Positions 1-5,675 of a stretch of 8,057 bases of DNA are shown piece after piece (within the stretch, counting starts at the first letter, position 1; each line of letters begins with the position of its first letter). Origin of the DNA: Sulfurimonas sp. (GTDB lineage: Bacteria; Campylobacterota; Campylobacteria; Campylobacterales; Sulfurimonadaceae); assembly GCA_024762705.1 (NCBI GenBank), contig JANTGW010000036.1, forward strand, positions 1 through 8,057. Direction: 5' to 3'. A program made the position numbers and the translations under genes. The notes beneath the pieces are model-generated. The model was not told the DNA's origin, did not search any database, and was given only the letters and a program-made list of their open reading frames with translations.

Positions 1-1
1 G

Positions 2-1537
2 AAGATGCTTCAAGAAGATGAAAATATTAATTTTATAATGGCAGCAGATGTAGATAAGAAAGAACTTGTTGAAAAAATTATTCCTCAAGCTGATGTAGCT
101 ATTACGAGAAGTTCGACAGATGTAGATGAGTTTTTTATTGAGCATGCAACGAATATGAAAGCAATAGTTCGTGCAGGTGTTGGAGTTGACAATGTTGATA
201 TTCCAAAATGTTCGAAAAAAGGAATCATTGTAATGAATGTACCTACTGCAAATACGATTGCAGCAGTAGAACTAACGATGACACATATGCTTTCATGTAT
301 GAGAATGTTTCCATACTCTCATGACCATTTAAAAAATCAAAGAATTTGGAAGCGTGAAAAATGGTACGGTTATGAGCTTAAAGGAAAAAAACTTGGTATT
401 ATCGGTTTTGGTAACATTGGTTCTCGCGTTGCAAAACGTGCGAAAGCTTTTGAGATGGATATAGTTGCGTATGATCCATATATAGACCCATCTAAAGTAA
501 CTGATTTGGATATGACATATACGAAAAACTTTGATGATATTTTAGCTTGTGATGTAATTACTATTCATACACCAAAGAATCAAGAAACAATAAATATTAT
601 AGATAAAGAAGAAATCGAAAAAATGAAAGACGGTGTAGTTCTTGTAAACTGTGCTAGAGGCGGACTTTACAATGAAGATGCCCTTTATGATGGTTTAAAG
701 TCAGGTAAAATTCGTTTTGCAGGTATAGATGTATTTGTAAAAGAACCTGCAATTGATAATAAACTTCTTGATTTGGATAATATTGTTGTCTCTCCACACT
801 TGGGGGCAAACACATATGAATCACAATATAACATAGGTACGCAAGCGGCTGAAAATGCAATTTCTGCTGCAAAAGGAATAGCATATCCAAATGCAATGAA
901 CTTGCCGATAGATGAGAGTAAGATACCTCCTTTTGTAAAACCATTCTTGGAAATGGGTCAAAAAGTAGGTTTCTTAGAGTCTCAAATCAATAAATCAAAG
1001 ATTATATCTATTAAAGTAAAAGGACAAGGCGAGATAGCTAAATATATAGATTCATTAGCTACTTTTGTTACTGTTGGTGCTCTTAGTCATAATACTGAAA
1101 CGATTAATTATGTTAATGCTGACTTTATTGCAAAAGAAAAAGGAATTGAAGTAGAAACTGTTGATTTGGGTGATTCTGAAGTTTACAAAAACCTTATTAC
1201 AGTGAAAATTACAACAAACGAAGGTACAACATCTATATCTGCAACTATATTTGAAGATGGATTGCAGCGTATTGTCGCTACTGATGGTTTTGATATAGAG
1301 TTCCCAATAAAAGGCGATATGATCTTCTTTAAAAACTCTGATGTACCAGGTGTTATTGGAAGTGTAGGAACAATTCTTGCAAAAAATAATGTAAATATTT
1401 CTGACTTTTCATTAGCTAGAAACAATCAATCAGAAGCACTTGCTGTGATACTTGTTGATAATGCAGTTAATGATACAACGTTAAATGAGTTGGCATCTTT
1501 GGATGCATGTATAAGTGTGAACTACGCGCGTTTATAA
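2..1537 (+). CDS. serA: D-3-phosphoglycerate dehydrogenase (5'-truncated by window edge)
   Basis: Catalyses NAD-dependent oxidation of 3-phosphoglycerate to 3-phosphohydroxypyruvate, the first step of serine synthesis in the cytoplasm. Counting from the Met codon at position 5, the Rossmann fingerprint GFGNIG is at residues 134-139, followed by the NAD-ribose aspartate D157. The catalytic set of the D-2-hydroxyacid dehydrogenase family is complete: R218 in CARGG, E247 in VKEP and H265 in SPHLGANT. An allosteric substrate-binding domain follows (about 325-430, signature VNADFIAKEKG). A C-terminal ACT domain (about 437-510, DVPG at 446-449) suggests serine feedback control. This is the long type-1 architecture, usually about 525-530 residues. 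The reading frame is open back to base 2 and roughly 15-20 residues of the first strand are missing, so the Met at 5 is probably internal and the real start lies outside the window. The end is convergent with the SDR gene. Function is secure. Confidence 0.95.
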   Translation, partial: KMLQEDENINFIMAADVDKKELVEKIIPQADVAITRSSTDVDEFFIEHATNMKAIVRAGVGVDNVDIPKCSKKGIIVMNVPTANTIAAVELTMTHMLSCMRMFPYSHDHLKNQRIWKREKWYGYELKGKKLGIIGFGNIGSRVAKRAKAFEMDIVAYDPYIDPSKVTDLDMTYTKNFDDILACDVITIHTPKNQETINIIDKEEIEKMKDGVVLVNCARGGLYNEDALYDGLKSGKIRFAGIDVFVKEPAIDNKLLDLDNIVVSPHLGANTYESQYNIGTQAAENAISAAKGIAYPNAMNLPIDESKIPPFVKPFLEMGQKVGFLESQINKSKIISIKVKGQGEIAKYIDSLATFVTVGALSHNTETINYVNADFIAKEKGIEVETVDLGDSEVYKNLITVKITTNEGTTSISATIFEDGLQRIVATDGFDIEFPIKGDMIFFKNSDVPGVIGSVGTILAKNNVNISDFSLARNNQSEALAVILVDNAVNDTTLNELASLDACISVNYARL

Positions 1538-1557
1538 GAATAAATATAGACTAGGTT

Positions 1558-1577
1558 GAACTATTGAAAAGTAGTTC
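1558..1577. terminator. Possible hairpin between convergent serA and SDR genes
   Basis: GAACTA (1558-1563) pairs with TAGTTC (1572-1577). A T-G and a T-A pair extend the stem to 8 bp around a GAAA tetraloop (1566-1569). It starts 20 bases after the serA stop and contains the stop codon of the SDR gene on the other strand. No strong U-tract follows on either strand, so intrinsic termination is uncertain; it may instead protect mRNA 3' ends. Confidence 0.35.
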
Positions 1578-2328
1578 CACCATCTACTACGATCGTCTGC
1601 CCTGTCAACCAAGATGCTTCACTTGAGCATAAGAACTTACATGCTCCTGTTAAATCCTCAGGTACACCCATACGAGACAGTGGTGAACGTTTTACGACCT
1701 CGGCTTTGACTTCTTCATAATTTGGAAAGGCTTTTAAAGCATCAGTGTCAATTGGTCCGCCGCTTACTGCATTAACACGAATTCCTTTTTCTCCAAGTTC
1801 AGCGGCTGCATAACGTACCATAGTCTCAACAGCAGCTTTGTTTGTACCATGTCCTGCATAGTTCGGAGTATAGACTAGATTTCCAGTGGAGCTCATAGAA
1901 ATAATACTGCCTCCACCTACTTTTTCCATTCTTTTTGCCGCTTCTTGTGCACCAACAACAAAGGCATCAACTGTTGCTGTATAGATATTGTTGAGACCTT
2001 TGGGTTTAAGTCTCATGAATGGCCCAAAACCACCAACTACAGCACGACCTGAAATGATTGCGTTTGATATGAAATAATCAAGTCTGTCAAAGTCTTCATC
2101 AAATTCTTTGTAAACATCTTTATATGTGTCTGGTTGTAAAATATCCAGTTTATATGCCCGACATTTTACACCATGGTTTTTTTCAATATCAGCTATTATT
2201 TCATTTGCCGTATCAGCACTTGAAGCATAAGTGAAAGCCACATTACAGCCTTCTTTTGCAAAAGCATAAACTATCGCCTTACCAATTCCACGTGTTCCAC
2301 CACTTACAAAGAGAGTTTTATCTTTCAT
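1561..2328 (-). CDS. Short-chain dehydrogenase/reductase, FabL-like enoyl-ACP reductase candidate
   Basis: A 255-residue classical-length SDR with an NAD(P)-binding motif SGGTRGIG (residues 9-16). The usual YxxxK catalytic pair is absent: the residue four before K164 is H160. Instead Y157 and K164 are separated by six residues (Y-x6-K), the spacing typical of enoyl-ACP reductases. The stretch after it, NAVSGGPIDTDALKAFPN (186-203), and GQTIVVDGG near the C-terminus closely resemble Bacillus subtilis FabL (enoyl-ACP reductase III) as I remember it. The likely reaction is NADPH-dependent reduction of trans-2-enoyl-ACP in fatty-acid synthesis. The positional homologues HP1014 and Cj0807 are often labelled 7-alpha-hydroxysteroid dehydrogenase (hdhA), which this active site does not support. 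Its ATG lies 3 bases after the dapA stop, with AAAAGGA inside the dapA end (2338-2344) and about 9 bases of spacing, so the two are co-transcribed and probably coupled. SDR membership is certain; the substrate is inferred. Confidence 0.88.
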   Translation of the reverse strand: MKDKTLFVSGGTRGIGKAIVYAFAKEGCNVAFTYASSADTANEIIADIEKNHGVKCRAYKLDILQPDTYKDVYKEFDEDFDRLDYFISNAIISGRAVVGGFGPFMRLKPKGLNNIYTATVDAFVVGAQEAAKRMEKVGGGSIISMSSTGNLVYTPNYAGHGTNKAAVETMVRYAAAELGEKGIRVNAVSGGPIDTDALKAFPNYEEVKAEVVKRSPLSRMGVPEDLTGACKFLCSSEASWLTGQTIVVDGGTTFQ

Positions 2329-2331
2329 ATA

Positions 2332-3225
2332 TTAGAGTCCTTTTATATCGTAATCTTTCATTACATTTTCAATTTTTTTCATATTTTCTTTACTAGGGGC
2401 AACAAGAGGTAACCTATATTCTAGTGTTTCAGTAAGTCCTGCAATATACATAGCAGCTTTTATAGGAATAGGATTCGCCTCGCAAAACATAACTTTGTTT
2501 AAAGGATACAGGTTGTCATTAATTGCTTTTGCTCCCATAAAATCACCGCTGAGTGCTTTACGTGTCAGCTCAGATTTTAGATCAGGCATTAGGTTTGATG
2601 TTACAGAGGTAATTCCTGCCCCGCCGTTTGCCAAAATAGGATAATCAATAGCATCATCTCCGGAAAAGACCTTTAGATCCGGTCTGCGAGAAAGCAGTTC
2701 AACAGTACGCTCCAAACTTCCTGTTGCTTCTTTAATACCGTAAATATTCTCTACATCATCAAAAAGTCTGATTGTAGTATCAGCTGAGATGTCTACACCT
2801 GTTCGACCCGGAACATTATAAAGCATAAACGGCATTTCACTTACAGCCTGTGCAATGGCTTTGTAATGCTGGTATAAGCCTTCTTGCGATGGCTTGTTGT
2901 AATATGGTGAAACAGAAAAAATAGCATCAACACCACAGCTTTGTGCATGTTTTGCTATCTCTATTGCTTCATGAGTTGCATTACTTCCTGCACCTGCTAA
3001 AACTTTAGTTTGTGTGCCTTTACAGACTTCCACAGCAATCTCTATACATCGTTTATGCTCATCGTGTGTTAGAGTAGCACTCTCTCCTGTTGTTCCTACA
3101 GGACATACTGCATTCATACCATTGTTTATTTGGCGCTGTATCAACGCAGCATATGTCTGTTCATCAAGTTTGCCATTCTTGAATGGAGTTATCAGTGCGG
3201 TTGAAGAACCAGTTACTATATTCAT
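2332..3225 (-). CDS. dapA: 4-hydroxy-tetrahydrodipicolinate synthase
   Basis: Condenses pyruvate with aspartate semialdehyde, the committed step to diaminopimelate (peptidoglycan) and lysine. The 297-residue protein is a full-length single TIM barrel of the DapA/NAL family. Visible active-site elements are GTTGE with T45 and T46, YYNKPSQEG with Y109, YNVPGRT with Y136 and R141, and the Schiff-base lysine K165 in GIKEATG. Residues matching the lysine-inhibition site of Gram-negative enzymes are present by analogy: S49, A50, H54, H57, N82 and E86. Feedback inhibition by lysine is therefore likely. The ATG at 3225 has TAAAGG about 9 bases upstream (3235-3240). A TATAAT -10 box lies 29 bases upstream of the start, so dapA heads a two-gene operon with the SDR gene. 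The neighbours share no obvious pathway except cell-envelope precursor supply. Confidence 0.96.
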   Translation of the reverse strand: MNIVTGSSTALITPFKNGKLDEQTYAALIQRQINNGMNAVCPVGTTGESATLTHDEHKRCIEIAVEVCKGTQTKVLAGAGSNATHEAIEIAKHAQSCGVDAIFSVSPYYNKPSQEGLYQHYKAIAQAVSEMPFMLYNVPGRTGVDISADTTIRLFDDVENIYGIKEATGSLERTVELLSRRPDLKVFSGDDAIDYPILANGGAGITSVTSNLMPDLKSELTRKALSGDFMGAKAINDNLYPLNKVMFCEANPIPIKAAMYIAGLTETLEYRLPLVAPSKENMKKIENVMKDYDIKGL

Positions 3226-3227
3226 TC

Positions 3228-3257
3228 TAATTAGCCTTTAAAAATAATGGCTAATTA
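3228..3257. repeat. 9-bp inverted repeat upstream of dapA
   Basis: TAATTAGCC (3228-3236) is repeated inverted as GGCTAATTA (3249-3257) across a 12-base AT-only spacer. The right arm overlaps the dapA -10 box and the left arm covers part of the ribosome-binding region. Because the outer arm lies at or before the predicted transcription start, a DNA operator is more plausible than an mRNA hairpin. A third copy of the heptamer ATTAGCC lies at 3288-3294. Confidence 0.5.
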
Positions 3258-3259
3258 TA
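3254..3259 (-). promoter_or_regulatory. Predicted -10 box of the dapA-SDR operon
   Basis: On the minus strand this reads TATAAT, in context AGCTATAATTAG, 29 bases upstream of the dapA start. No -35 hexamer is recognisable at the usual spacing, which is normal for Campylobacterota sigma-70 promoters. The place where a -35 would lie is occupied by a perfect 20-bp palindrome. Transcription would start near 3247 and give a leader of about 20 bases. Confidence 0.6.
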
Positions 3260-3262
3260 GCT

Positions 3263-3282
3263 AAAAAGTTTTAAAACTTTTT
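3263..3282. repeat. Perfect 20-bp palindrome in divergent control region
   Basis: AAAAAGTTTT is followed at once by its reverse complement AAAACTTTTT, with no loop. It sits immediately upstream of the dapA -10 box on the minus strand and about 40 bases upstream of the -10 of the divergent gene. A dyad without a central spacer suits a dimeric regulator. As an RNA stem it would be weak, having only two G-C pairs. Confidence 0.55.
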
Positions 3283-3308
3283 GTTTTATTAGCCTTTCTT
3301 GTTTTATT
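3278..3308 (+). repeat. 18-base-spaced T-rich direct repeat in the promoter region
   Basis: Bases 3278-3290 and 3296-3308 match at 12 of 13 positions, both ending in TTGTTTTATT. They are offset by 18 bases and lie just upstream of the -10 box of the following gene. The pattern resembles the phased T-tracts that replace a -35 box in Campylobacter promoters. Confidence 0.5.
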
Positions 3309-3326
3309 GTAAAATAAGTGTATAAT
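3299..3326 (+). promoter_or_regulatory. Predicted promoter of the helical-protein gene
   Basis: TATAAT at 3321-3326 forms a perfect -10 box, 33 bases before the start codon. TTGTTT at 3299-3304 is a partial -35 match with 16-base spacing, and T-tracts lie further upstream. Transcription would begin near 3333, leaving a leader of about 26 bases with the ribosome-binding site AAGGA. Confidence 0.6.
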
Positions 3327-3347
3327 GATAATAGATAAAATTTGCAT

Positions 3348-3352
3348 AAGGA
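3348..3352 (+). promoter_or_regulatory. Ribosome-binding site AAGGA
   Basis: AAGGA stands 6 bases before the ATG at 3359. This fixes the start there rather than at the next in-frame ATG (3371), which has no such site. Confidence 0.75.
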
Positions 3353-3358
3353 CGCATA

Positions 3359-4369
3359 ATGTTAGAAACAATGAAAAAAGAGATATCTGATGGCATAAAA
3401 AAAGCGAATAAAACAGGAAAAATGACTGCGGAGCAGCTAAAAAAAGTTGTGCAAGAGGCAGTCACGAAAACAATGGGGAGTACAAAAGAGAATGTTGACG
3501 AAGTTAATTTAATTATAAAAGAAGCTGTTATCACAGCAGTTGATGAACTTAAGAATGCACAGCAGCATACAAAAGAGAATATTGATGCAGTTGTTGAAGG
3601 TGTCATAGACGCTACAAAGAAAAAAACTCAAGAACTTATTAAAACACTTGATTATGAAATGTTAAAAGCCAAGTATGCATTAGAAGAGAAAAAAGATGAA
3701 CTATCATCAGACCTTAGAAGTACAATAGCTGGTATTAAAGAAGCTACAGAAGTAGTTACTGATGAGAGTAAGGAGTATCTAGAAGAAGTTCTGACAACAG
3801 TCAAGCTGAAAAATGCTCAAGTACTTGGTCTTATGGAAGGCACTATCAAAGAAAGTGTAAAAAAAGTGATCCAAGAGGGTGAAGAAGTGACAGAGAATGT
3901 GGCACGCATTACAAAAGAGATTGTAAGCGATGCTATTTGTGAAGTAAAATTAACAACGAAAAAAATCAAAGAGATTTCCAAGTCAGCTGTATCTTCTGCA
4001 ATTGAAGCGGCTATAGAAATGGATGAGAAAATCGAAGAGTCTACTGCCGGTGCAGTAAAAGGCGCCAAAAAAGCTCTTTTAGAGAAAATTGAAGAAGAAA
4101 AAGATGCTTTACAAAAAGTTAAAGAAGATGCAAAGGCTTATATAGCAAAGGATATGCAACAAACTATAAAAGACTTAGAAATGATTGAGAGTACGCTTGA
4201 AGAAAAAACACACTCTGTCACGTATAGTGTTAAGGAAAAAGCAAGTGTAGTGCTTGAAGATGTGAAAAATGAAGTTGAAGAACTTTCTGAGAGGATGGTA
4301 AAGGTGGTTAAAGGTGCTTTTACAGGGATGATTGAAGGTGCCAAAAAGGCTTTAAAAGAAGAAAAGTAG
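3359..4369 (+). CDS. Unrecognised proline-free, highly charged helical repeat protein
   Basis: I do not recognise this 336-residue protein. It contains no proline and no tryptophan, one phenylalanine (F321) and one cysteine (C204), and is dominated by Lys, Glu, Ala, Val, Ile and Thr. Aliphatic residues recur every 3-4 positions, so it should be almost wholly alpha-helical, forming amphipathic helices or coiled coils. It has no signal peptide, membrane segment or catalytic motif. Degenerate internal repeats are visible. TKEN(V/I)D occurs at 42 and 71. KKV(V/I)QE occurs at 28 and 168. GAKKAL occurs at 235 and 327. A looser motif, Gly then aliphatic residues then a charged-small-Lys stretch, recurs near residues 12, 81, 125, 161, 231 and 323. 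Such composition is seen in apolipoprotein-like, LEA-like and phasin-like proteins, which bind lipid surfaces or protect macromolecules; any of these would be inference. It has its own promoter and a terminator hairpin at its stop codon, so it is a single-gene unit. It interrupts the block dapA / M16-pyrD in reverse orientation. Confidence 0.85.
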   Translation: MLETMKKEISDGIKKANKTGKMTAEQLKKVVQEAVTKTMGSTKENVDEVNLIIKEAVITAVDELKNAQQHTKENIDAVVEGVIDATKKKTQELIKTLDYEMLKAKYALEEKKDELSSDLRSTIAGIKEATEVVTDESKEYLEEVLTTVKLKNAQVLGLMEGTIKESVKKVIQEGEEVTENVARITKEIVSDAICEVKLTTKKIKEISKSAVSSAIEAAIEMDEKIEESTAGAVKGAKKALLEKIEEEKDALQKVKEDAKAYIAKDMQQTIKDLEMIESTLEEKTHSVTYSVKEKASVVLEDVKNEVEELSERMVKVVKGAFTGMIEGAKKALKEEK

Positions 4370-4392
4370 ACTTAATCTACTCTCCTTTTTTT
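4365..4392. terminator. Bidirectional terminator hairpin shared by convergent genes
   Basis: AGTAGA (4365-4370) pairs with TCTACT (4376-4381) around a 5-base loop. On the plus strand a run of seven T (4386-4392) follows after four bases. On the minus strand the stem is followed by TTTTCTTCTTTT. The stem holds both TAG stop codons, that of the helical-protein gene in the left arm and that of the protease gene in the right arm. The stem is short and AT-rich, so strength is uncertain. Confidence 0.55.
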
Positions 4393-5675
4393 AAAATGAG
4401 TGTTGTTGATTTGTCAAAGTTAAAATATTTGCGAGCAACTTCTTGCACTTTTTTGGCAGTTACTTTATTGACATTTTCTTCATAATTCAAGAGAGGAGTG
4501 ACATCACCTCTTACCAAATAACTTCCAAAAAGATTTGCAACAGAAGTTGAACTTTCAAGTGAGTAAATAAAATCAGACTTGGTATTGATTTTTACTTTTT
4601 CAAGTTCTGCTTTTGTGACCTTTGTTTCTTTCATAAGGTTGATCTGTTTTATAAGTTCTTTTTCTACTTTTTCGGCTTTCACGCCAGGGTTACATGTAGC
4701 CATAAAGATAAAAAGACCAGGATCTGTATTTTCCATATTATAAGCATATACAGAATTTACAAGACGTTTTTTATCAACAAGTTCTTTGTAAAGACGGGAA
4801 CTTTTACCAGAGTATAGAATTTCAGATATAACACTGAGTGTAACTTGGTCAGGATCTCTAAAGTCCGGTATATGAAAAGTAATTGCCAGCATTTCTACTT
4901 CGCTGTCTTTATGTACTATAACTCTTTTTGCACCGTCTTGTTCCGGCTCTACAAATTTTACTTTCGGAATTTTACTGTGATTTTTTATTTTGGCAAACGC
5001 TTTTTTTGCGGATTTGAACACATCTTTTGGATTGACATCGCCCGTAACCATCAATATAGCATTTTGCGGCTGATAATATGTTTTATGAAAGTCTCTAATA
5101 TCATCTATGGTCCATGTTTTTATATCATTGATAAAGCCGATAGGAGTCCAGTGATATGGATGGTATATATAGGCATTGTTAAAGAGTCTAAAGTATAAAT
5201 ATCCAAGTGGATTATTATCTGTTCTCCAGCGTCTTTCTTCTAGGACTACATCACGTTCAGGCTGGAACTCTTCATCTTTAAGATTTAGGTTTTGCATAAG
5301 TTCCGCATAAAGCTCTACAGACTTGTTTAAATTGTCTGTGCTTGACTTTATGTAATAGTGTGTATAATCAAAGCTTGTTGAAGCATTGTTAACCCCGCCG
5401 ACACTTTTTACTTCTTTGTCAAACTCACCGGCTTTAAGGTTTTTACTTGATTTAAAGTTCATATGTTCAAGCATATGAGCGATTCCTGTTTTACCCATAA
5501 CCTCATTGCGGCTTCCGACTTTGTAGAAGATATCTGTACTGATTACGTTAGAATGGTTTTTCAAAGGTATAACTACTATCTGTAGTCCATTTTTAAGTGT
5601 TTTTGTTTCGTATTTTGGTAGTGATGTTGCCATAAGTGTTCCTAAAATTAGTGTTATTATAAATAATATTTTCAT
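4377..5675 (-). CDS. Secreted M16 family zinc protease (insulinase/pitrilysin type)
   Basis: A 432-residue M16 metallopeptidase. Residues 1-16 form a hydrophobic Sec signal peptide (MKILFIITLILGTLMA), with probable cleavage after A16 and no lipobox cysteine, so the protein is probably periplasmic. The inverted zinc motif HxxEH is H67-M-L-E70-H71. The distal zinc ligand is E147 (or E146) in ERDVVLEE, about 75 residues on, as the family requires. The N-terminal half (about 25-220) is the catalytic M16 domain. The C-terminal half (about 245-420) is the partner domain, with the SSRLYKEL (292-299) and NSVYAY (307-312) elements that contact substrate. It probably degrades short peptides in the periplasm; substrates are unknown. 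HP1012 (labelled pqqE) and Cj0805 hold the same position next to pyrD. The start ATG overlaps the pyrD stop by one base, and only a distant GGAG precedes it, so translation probably depends on coupling to pyrD. Confidence 0.92.
   Translation of the reverse strand: MKILFIITLILGTLMATSLPKYETKTLKNGLQIVVIPLKNHSNVISTDIFYKVGSRNEVMGKTGIAHMLEHMNFKSSKNLKAGEFDKEVKSVGGVNNASTSFDYTHYYIKSSTDNLNKSVELYAELMQNLNLKDEEFQPERDVVLEERRWRTDNNPLGYLYFRLFNNAYIYHPYHWTPIGFINDIKTWTIDDIRDFHKTYYQPQNAILMVTGDVNPKDVFKSAKKAFAKIKNHSKIPKVKFVEPEQDGAKRVIVHKDSEVEMLAITFHIPDFRDPDQVTLSVISEILYSGKSSRLYKELVDKKRLVNSVYAYNMENTDPGLFIFMATCNPGVKAEKVEKELIKQINLMKETKVTKAELEKVKINTKSDFIYSLESSTSVANLFGSYLVRGDVTPLLNYEENVNKVTAKKVQEVARKYFNFDKSTTLILKKGE

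Noticed and set aside
5..7. ATG at position 5 as the true start of serA
   Set aside because: The protein would lack the first beta strand and about 15-20 residues found in type-1 phosphoglycerate dehydrogenases, and there is no room in the window to see an upstream start.
3263..3282. The 20-bp palindrome as an intrinsic terminator
   Set aside because: It lies between divergent promoters with no gene ending there, has no loop spacer, and only two G-C pairs.
3304..4344. Several minus-strand open frames (3304-3606, 3817-4068, 4138-4344) opposite the helical-protein gene
   Set aside because: They mirror the Lys/Glu/Ala-rich codons of the plus-strand gene as Ser/Phe/Thr-rich strings, lack ribosome-binding sites and would be disjoint pieces; the plus-strand frame has promoter, ribosome-binding site and a regular repeat pattern.
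3359..4369. The helical gene as a mobile-element or toxin-antitoxin component
   Set aside because: No terminal repeats, target duplications, integrase, partner gene or catalytic motif are visible around it.
4845..5198. Plus-strand open frame of 117 codons inside the M16 gene
   Set aside because: Its translation resembles no protein and the minus strand here encodes conserved parts of the protease.
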